Under the pieces are notes generated by a model, which saw nothing but the letters and a program-made list of their open reading frames with translations, ran no database searches and was not told the DNA's origin. From the NCBI GenBank assembly GCA_041640815.1, contig JBEPZO010000038.1:1-18294 (forward strand): DNA of 18,294 bases, in the 5' to 3' direction. The position numbers were made by a program, and so were the translations under genes. Of the stretch, positions 14,085 through 18,294 are shown piece after piece. Source of the DNA: JANWZL01 sp041640815. Its GTDB lineage: Bacteria > Pseudomonadota > Gammaproteobacteria > Burkholderiales > Thiobacillaceae. The stretch's first letter is position 1. Each line of letters starts with the position of its first letter.

Positions 14085-15492
14085 GTTCACCATTGGCTTG
14101 GTCATAGACCCACTTTAAGGCGGCGTCCTGCGCCGCAGAGGCTGCGGCGGCGCGCGGATGGTTGACGAGGAAGACGAAGACGTGGCGACGGCCTGCCGCA
14201 TCCATGACATAGCCAGCGAGGTTGCGCACGCCGTTCAAGCTGCCGGTTTTCAGCCAGGCGCGGCCTGCCATGGGCGTGTCTGCCAGGCGGCCCTTCAGGG
14301 TGCCCTCCAGGCCGAGGGCGGGCAGGGAGGCGATGAAATCGTGCGCGACGGCGAGCTTGATCGCATGACGCAGCAGGGCGGCAAGCGATGCCGCCCTCAG
14401 GCGCTCCACGCGCGACAGACCCGCCCCGTTTTCCAGCACCAGTTCGGGCATGTCCAACCCCTGCGCTTCAAGCCAAGCGCGGATGGCGGCCTCGCCCTTG
14501 GCCAGGGTGGCGGGGGCGCCGTAGCGTAAGCCGCCGAGATTGAGGTAGAGCATGCGGGCCATGACGTTGTTGCTGTATTCGTTGATGTCGGCGACGATGC
14601 GGCTCAAGGGTAGGGAATCGAATTCCAACAGCAGGCGCGCCTCCTCGGGCAGATGAGCGGCCAGCACCTCGCCGCCGAGACTCCCCCCCAGCTCGGCCCA
14701 GAGCGCTTGAAAGGCCGCGCTCACCGCCGCTTCGGGCCGCGGCATGGCCAGGCGCAGCCGCTGTGCGCCACAGCTGGCTGGATAGACGCCTGTGACCCGC
14801 AGCGTTCCATCTGCGAGCGCGTAGACTAGGCCTTGCCGCCAATCTTCACAGGGGCCATCGGTCACACGCACGTCGCTGTTCAGAGGCAAGGCGGGCGGGT
14901 CCAGGCTCAGGCGCAGACCGTCACCGCCGGGCCTGAGGTTAAGGTGCAGGGTATTGAAGTCCACCAGCAGGGCTGCCGGCAGCGCGTTGTAGGGGCGCAG
15001 CGGCGCTTGGTCGAAAGCGCTCGGGTCGAGGGGGGCGAGGTCGTAACAAGACAGGTCGATCAGCACATCGCCGGCGATATGCCGGATGCCGCGGGCACGC
15101 ACCTCGCGCAGCAAGAGCCAAAAGCGCTCAAGGGTCAACGAAGGGTCGCCGCCGCCCTTCAGGATCAACTGGCCATGCAGGGTGTCGCCCTTTAGTTCGC
15201 CGGTGATGTAGACGCGTGTCTTGAAACGATAGGCAGGGCCGAGGCTATCGAGGGCGGCCAGCGTGGTCAGGAGTTTGATCGTCGAGGCGGGGTTGAAGGC
15301 GCGCTCGGCACCGTGCGCGACGAGCGGCTGATCGGCATCCAGCGGCTGCACCACGAGGGCAACGGCATGCGGCGGTATGCCCACGAGCTCCAGCGCCCGC
15401 GCAACGGTGTGCGGCAGCTGAGCGAAGGCCAGCGCCGGCCAACACAACGCAAGCAACAGGCCTTCAGCGATGCGGCGCCAAGTCCGCCACAT
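14068..15492 (-). CDS. dacB: D-alanyl-D-alanine carboxypeptidase/endopeptidase (PBP4)
   Basis: 474 residues (E. coli PBP4 is 477, recalled). This class C penicillin-binding protein removes terminal D-Ala and cleaves peptide cross-links in peptidoglycan. The signal peptide MWRTWRRIAEGLLLALCWPA is followed by a likely cut after LAFA (24). The catalytic motifs are SxxK as STIK (Ser70, Lys73), SxN as SNN (307-309) and KTG (415-417). The long insert between the first two motifs, with LILKGGGDPSLT and DVLIDLSCYD, is typical of this family. The ATG at 15492 is needed for the positively charged signal-peptide start and makes the gene overlap the end of the epimerase gene by 29 bp, so translation is probably coupled. 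The gene ends inside a perfect 14-bp inverted repeat. Confidence 0.94.
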   Translation of the reverse strand: MWRTWRRIAEGLLLALCWPALAFAQLPHTVARALELVGIPPHAVALVVQPLDADQPLVAHGAERAFNPASTIKLLTTLAALDSLGPAYRFKTRVYITGELKGDTLHGQLILKGGGDPSLTLERFWLLLREVRARGIRHIAGDVLIDLSCYDLAPLDPSAFDQAPLRPYNALPAALLVDFNTLHLNLRPGGDGLRLSLDPPALPLNSDVRVTDGPCEDWRQGLVYALADGTLRVTGVYPASCGAQRLRLAMPRPEAAVSAAFQALWAELGGSLGGEVLAAHLPEEARLLLEFDSLPLSRIVADINEYSNNVMARMLYLNLGGLRYGAPATLAKGEAAIRAWLEAQGLDMPELVLENGAGLSRVERLRAASLAALLRHAIKLAVAHDFIASLPALGLEGTLKGRLADTPMAGRAWLKTGSLNGVRNLAGYVMDAAGRRHVFVFLVNHPRAAAASAAQDAALKWVYDQANGERASAR

Positions 15493-16501
15493 ACCAGTCT
15501 ATGGTCTCTTTGAGGCCGTCGGCGATGCGGTGGGTCGGTGCGTAGCCCAGCAATTTGCGCGCCTTGGACACGTCTGCCTGCGAGTGGCGCACATCGCCGG
15601 GGCGGAAGTCGCGGTAGATGGGTTGCACGTTGCGCACATGCGGGAAACGCTCCGCCAGCAGGTCACGGATGGCGCGAAAGAGCTCGTTGAGGGTGGTGCG
15701 GTCGCCCACCGCCACGTTGTACACCTGGCCGGTCGCCTCTGGCGTCGTTACCGTCGCCGCCAGCAGGTTGGCCTGCACGGCGTTGGCGATGTAGCAGAAG
15801 TCGCGGCTGGTCTCGCCGTCGCCGTAGATGTACACCGGCTCGCCGCGGATTAAGGCCGCAATCCAGCGCGGCACCACCGCGGCATAGGCGCCGTCGGGGT
15901 CCTGATGCGGGCCGAAGATGTTGAAATATCTGAGCCCGATGCTGCGAAAGCCATAGACGCGGGCGAAGACGTCGGCATAGAGCTCATTAACCAGCTTGGT
16001 CACGGCATAGGGTGAGAGCGGCCGACCAATGCGCTCCTCCACCTTGGGCAGCGCCGGGTGATCGCCATAGGTCGAGCTAGAGGCGGCATAGACGAAGCGC
16101 ACCACGCCGGCGTCGCGCGCCGCCACCAACATGTTGAGGAAGCCATCGATGTTGGCGGCATTGGTGGTCAGAGGGTCCGCCACGGAACGCGGCACCGACC
16201 CCAGCGCTGCCTGATGCAGCACGTAGTCCACGCCCGCGCAGGCGGCGCGACAATGCTCGAGGTTGCGGATGTCGCCCTCGATGAAGCGGAATCGATTCCA
16301 TTGCCCCGGTGTCACCGCGGCGCGGACCTGTTCCAGGTTGCGGCGGTGACCGGTGGCGAAGTTGTCCAGCCCCACCACGCGCTGATCGAGCTTGAGCAGG
16401 GTCTTTAGCAGGTTGCAGCCGATGAAGCCGGCCACACCGGTCACCAGCCAGGTGCGCGGTTCAGTGGGCAGGCGCTCGAGCAGGCTTTGATAGGCGGTCA
16501 T
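15464..16501 (-). CDS. wbpP: UDP-N-acetylglucosamine 4-epimerase (WbpP/TviC family)
   Basis: 345-residue NAD-dependent extended short-chain dehydrogenase/reductase. The nucleotide-binding motif is TGVAGFIG (21-28). The GLDNFATGH segment, VLHQAALGSVPRS (94-106), AASSSTYGD (139-147) and YAVTK (Tyr165, Lys169) are all present. It is close, from memory, to P. aeruginosa WbpP over the whole length, including the N-terminal extension before the Rossmann strand. WbpP interconverts UDP-GlcNAc and UDP-GalNAc; an action on UDP-GlcNAcA/UDP-GalNAcA, as in TviC, cannot be excluded. An AGAGG sequence precedes the ATG by 4 nt. It follows the dehydrogenase gene by 88 bp on the same strand and overlaps dacB by 29 bp. 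Its product would feed capsule, O-antigen or exopolysaccharide synthesis, but no glycosyltransferases are in the window. Confidence 0.9.
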   Translation of the reverse strand: MTAYQSLLERLPTEPRTWLVTGVAGFIGCNLLKTLLKLDQRVVGLDNFATGHRRNLEQVRAAVTPGQWNRFRFIEGDIRNLEHCRAACAGVDYVLHQAALGSVPRSVADPLTTNAANIDGFLNMLVAARDAGVVRFVYAASSSTYGDHPALPKVEERIGRPLSPYAVTKLVNELYADVFARVYGFRSIGLRYFNIFGPHQDPDGAYAAVVPRWIAALIRGEPVYIYGDGETSRDFCYIANAVQANLLAATVTTPEATGQVYNVAVGDRTTLNELFRAIRDLLAERFPHVRNVQPIYRDFRPGDVRHSQADVSKARKLLGYAPTHRIADGLKETIDWYVADLAPHR

Positions 16502-16589
16502 TGCCCTCTCGCCTCAACCCCGGCGTGCGCCAAGCCTTGGCACCGCGCACTGGTGCGCCTGCATCCAGCCAAGCCGCGCGCCATCGAGC

Positions 16590-17873
16590 TTACAAGCGCC
16601 AGAGCCGATAGCCCGCGGCCCGGATGGCGGCGGGGTCGTAAGCCGATTTCACGTCGGTGAATACGCCGCCTGGCTTGAGTTTGCCAAGGATGTCGGCAAG
16701 CGGCATGGCTAGGTATTGCCGATGCGATACCGCGGCGACGATGGCGTCGGCGCCGGTGGGGAGGGCCTGCCAAGGCGTCAAGGTGATGCCGTACTCCTGC
16801 ACGGCCTCGGCCGGCTCGGCGATCGGGTCGTGCACGCTCACCGCACAGCCGAAGGACTCGAGTTCGCGCACCAAATCGGCCACCTTGGAGTTCCTGAGGT
16901 CGGGGCAGTTTTCTTTGTAAGTCAGGCCGAGCACGATCACCTTGGCGCCTTTGACGGGGCTGCCGTTGTTGATCATCTGCTTGACCGTCTGCTGCGCCAC
17001 CCAGGCCGCCATGCCGTCGTTGATACGGCGGCCGGCTAGGATCACCTGCGGGTGATAGCCCAGCATCTCGGCCTTATGGGTGAGGTAGTAGGGATCGACG
17101 CCAATGCAGTGTCCGCCCACTAAGCCGGGCCGGAACGGCAGGAAGTTCCATTTGGTGCCGGCGGCCTCCAGCACCTCCAGCGTATCGATGCCGATTCGAT
17201 CGAAGATGAGCGCAAGCTCGTTCATGAGCGCGATGTTCAAGTCGCGCTGGGTGTTCTCGATCACCTTGGCCGCCTCGGCCACTTTGATCGAACTGGCGCG
17301 GTGCACGCCGGCGCTGATGATGGAGCCATAGATCTCGGCCACCTTGTCCAGGGTGGGGCCATCATCGCCCGAGACCACCTTGACGATCTTGGTGATGGTG
17401 TGCTCCTTATCGCCCGGGTTCACCCGCTCGGGCGAGTAGCCGACATGGAAGTCCTCCTTCCACTTCATGCCCGAATGCTTCTCCAGCAAGGGGATGCACA
17501 CCTCCTCGGTGGCGCCAGGGTAAACGGTGGACTCATAAACCACGATGGCGCCCCGCTTCATGTACTTCCCCACCGTGGTGGAAGCGCTGGTCAAGGGCGT
17601 GAAGTCGGGGATGTGGGCGGCATTCACGGGCGTGGGCACGGCCACAACGATGAAATCGGCCGCGCTTAGCGCGCTTGGGTCGGTGGTGACCGTCAGACGC
17701 GTGGCGGCCTTCAGGTCCTCCGTCGATACCTCGCCGGTGGGGTCGCAGAAGTTTCTGTAGCTGGCGACCTTGGCCTCGGACAAGTCATAGCCGATGGTGT
17801 CGTATTTCTTGCCGAATTCCACGGCGAGCGGCAGGCCCACATAGCCCAGGCCGACGACAGCGATGGTGGTCAT
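16590..17873 (-). CDS. wbpO: UDP-N-acetyl-hexosamine 6-dehydrogenase (WbpO/TviB family)
   Basis: 427-residue NAD-dependent UDP-sugar dehydrogenase. The N-terminal Rossmann motif is GLGYVG (8-13). Next come VPTPVN (79-84), YESTVYPGATEE (113-124) and YSPERVNPGD (146-155). The catalytic loop GGHCIGVDPYY has the nucleophile Cys256, and the C-terminal UDP-binding domain has LGLTYKENCPDLRNSKV. These are features of the WbpO/TviB branch, which oxidises C6 of UDP-GalNAc or UDP-GlcNAc to the uronic acid. Beside a WbpP-like epimerase, UDP-GalNAcA is the likely product; substrate choice is inferred from the neighbour. The ATG at 17873 has a good GAGG 5 nt upstream and a TAGAAT box about 22 bp upstream. 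First gene of a probable wbpO-wbpP-dacB operon. Confidence 0.9.
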   Translation of the reverse strand: MTTIAVVGLGYVGLPLAVEFGKKYDTIGYDLSEAKVASYRNFCDPTGEVSTEDLKAATRLTVTTDPSALSAADFIVVAVPTPVNAAHIPDFTPLTSASTTVGKYMKRGAIVVYESTVYPGATEEVCIPLLEKHSGMKWKEDFHVGYSPERVNPGDKEHTITKIVKVVSGDDGPTLDKVAEIYGSIISAGVHRASSIKVAEAAKVIENTQRDLNIALMNELALIFDRIGIDTLEVLEAAGTKWNFLPFRPGLVGGHCIGVDPYYLTHKAEMLGYHPQVILAGRRINDGMAAWVAQQTVKQMINNGSPVKGAKVIVLGLTYKENCPDLRNSKVADLVRELESFGCAVSVHDPIAEPAEAVQEYGITLTPWQALPTGADAIVAAVSHRQYLAMPLADILGKLKPGGVFTDVKSAYDPAAIRAAGYRLWRL

Positions 17874-18167
17874 ATTGTCCTCGTAAAATGATGAAATTCT
17901 AGCGCCCTCCGATCCTTCAGAGTAACCGTCGTCGCTAAGCCGTATGACTTAAGGGATCAGTCTAATTCACTAGTCCCCAAAAAAATGAAGGAGCCGTTTG
18001 CTGAACTATTGTTCCTAGGGTGGGCTTAATCTTCGAGGTTGTTAGGACGCAGATCCCTGCAACACGATGGCATGGATTTCAGCGCTGCCAGCCACATTGT
18101 GGGTGAGCTATGTTCGCCGGGTGGCTGTGCTAGACTAAACAAGCAAATAGATATCGCCTTTTACCCG
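17874..18167. promoter_or_regulatory. Divergent promoter region upstream of wbpO
   Basis: 294-bp gene-free space. Towards wbpO (minus) there is a Shine-Dalgarno GAGG (17882-17879) and a -10-like TAGAAT (17901-17896); the best -35 candidate, TTACTC at about 17925-17920, is poor. Towards the right-hand gene (plus) there is an extended -10, TGCTAGACT (18128-18136), about 32 bp before its ATG, without a clear -35 box. No ops/JUMPstart-like GGCGGTAG was seen in the wbpO leader. Confidence 0.4.
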
Positions 18168-18294
18168 ATGGAACTCCTGCAACAGATCAAAGACTTTCTC
18201 ATCCCTGAGCTCGACGCCATTCGTCAGGAGCAGTCGGCGATACGCGAGCGGCTCAACAGCATCGATCTCCACCTGGTCGATCAGAGCCGGCGCA
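18168..18294 (+). CDS. Start of an unrecognised coiled-coil protein
   Basis: An ATG at 18168 opens a frame that runs off the right end after 42 codons. The visible peptide begins MELLQQIKDFLIPELDAI and continues with charged residues broken by regularly spaced Leu and Ile, which suggests an amphipathic helix or coiled coil. There is no signal peptide or membrane helix in this part. No Shine-Dalgarno sequence is seen, but an extended -10 box lies about 32 bp upstream. The codon use (GC-rich third positions) fits the other genes here. I do not recognise the family. It is divergent from wbpO. Confidence 0.6.
   Translation, partial: MELLQQIKDFLIPELDAIRQEQSAIRERLNSIDLHLVDQSRR

Noticed and set aside
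14683..14689. G7 tract in dacB (and another in argS near 9946-9952) as phase-variation sites
   Set aside because: Short G runs across Gly codons are expected in a GC-rich genome and occur in essential argS, so they are not specific evidence of switching.
16545..16558. GCGCAC-TG-GTGCGC hairpin between wbpO and wbpP as a terminator
   Set aside because: It is a short stem with almost no loop and no T run, and the genes lie 88 bp apart on the same strand, which fits one operon better.
17985..18029. 14-codon open frame after an A7 run upstream of wbpO
   Set aside because: No Shine-Dalgarno sequence lies before its ATG, there is no attenuator-like structure or codon run, and it is short enough to occur by chance.

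Overview
The window is an 18.3-kb piece of chromosome from a GC-rich Gram-negative bacterium, most likely a betaproteobacterium. The evidence is the infB-rbfA-truB block, the argS / SPOR-domain protein / dsbA cluster, a UvrD of the E. coli type, and periplasmic proteins with signal peptides (DsbA, PBP4). This placement rests on gene content and remembered protein resemblance, not on a tree. Almost every gene is an intact housekeeping gene. No insertion sequence, prophage, integrase or CRISPR array was seen.

Layout. (1) 1-1554, plus strand: the 3' end of infB, then rbfA and truB with overlapping ends. This is a translation and ribosome-maturation operon. (2) 1555-2217: a non-coding stretch with a near-consensus promoter driving tRNA-Ala(GGC) and tRNA-Glu(UUC), separated by a strong hairpin. 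(3) 2218-4776: a small MoaD-fold protein without the usual terminal Gly-Gly (minus strand), divergent from uvrD (plus strand), whose TATAAT box lies only 8 bp from its ATG. (4) 4825-6870, minus: a membrane-anchored GGDEF-EAL cyclic-di-GMP enzyme. (5) 7079-8263, plus: rlmI, a 23S rRNA cytosine methyltransferase, convergent with the next block. (6) 8288-11414, minus: operon argS - SPOR protein - dsbA. (7) 11508-13685, minus: priA, the replication-restart helicase. (8) 13686-14067: an AT-rich gene-free region with several DnaA-box sequences and half of a perfect 14-bp inverted repeat. (9) 14068-17873, minus: wbpO-like UDP-sugar dehydrogenase, wbpP-like UDP-GlcNAc 4-epimerase and dacB (PBP4), the last two overlapping. 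(10) 17874-18294: a divergent promoter region and the start of an unrecognised coiled-coil protein.

How they work together: the left part serves translation (IF2, RbfA, TruB, two tRNAs, ArgS, RlmI). UvrD and PriA handle DNA repair and replication restart. DsbA, the SPOR protein and PBP4 act in the periplasm and cell wall. The wbpO/wbpP pair would supply UDP-GalNAcA for a surface polysaccharide. The GGDEF-EAL protein may tune surface or biofilm behaviour.

The most interesting non-coding signal is the DnaA-box cluster beside priA (13777-14036). It could be a replication-origin-like or DnaA-titration/regulatory site. No wholly new multi-gene system was found.
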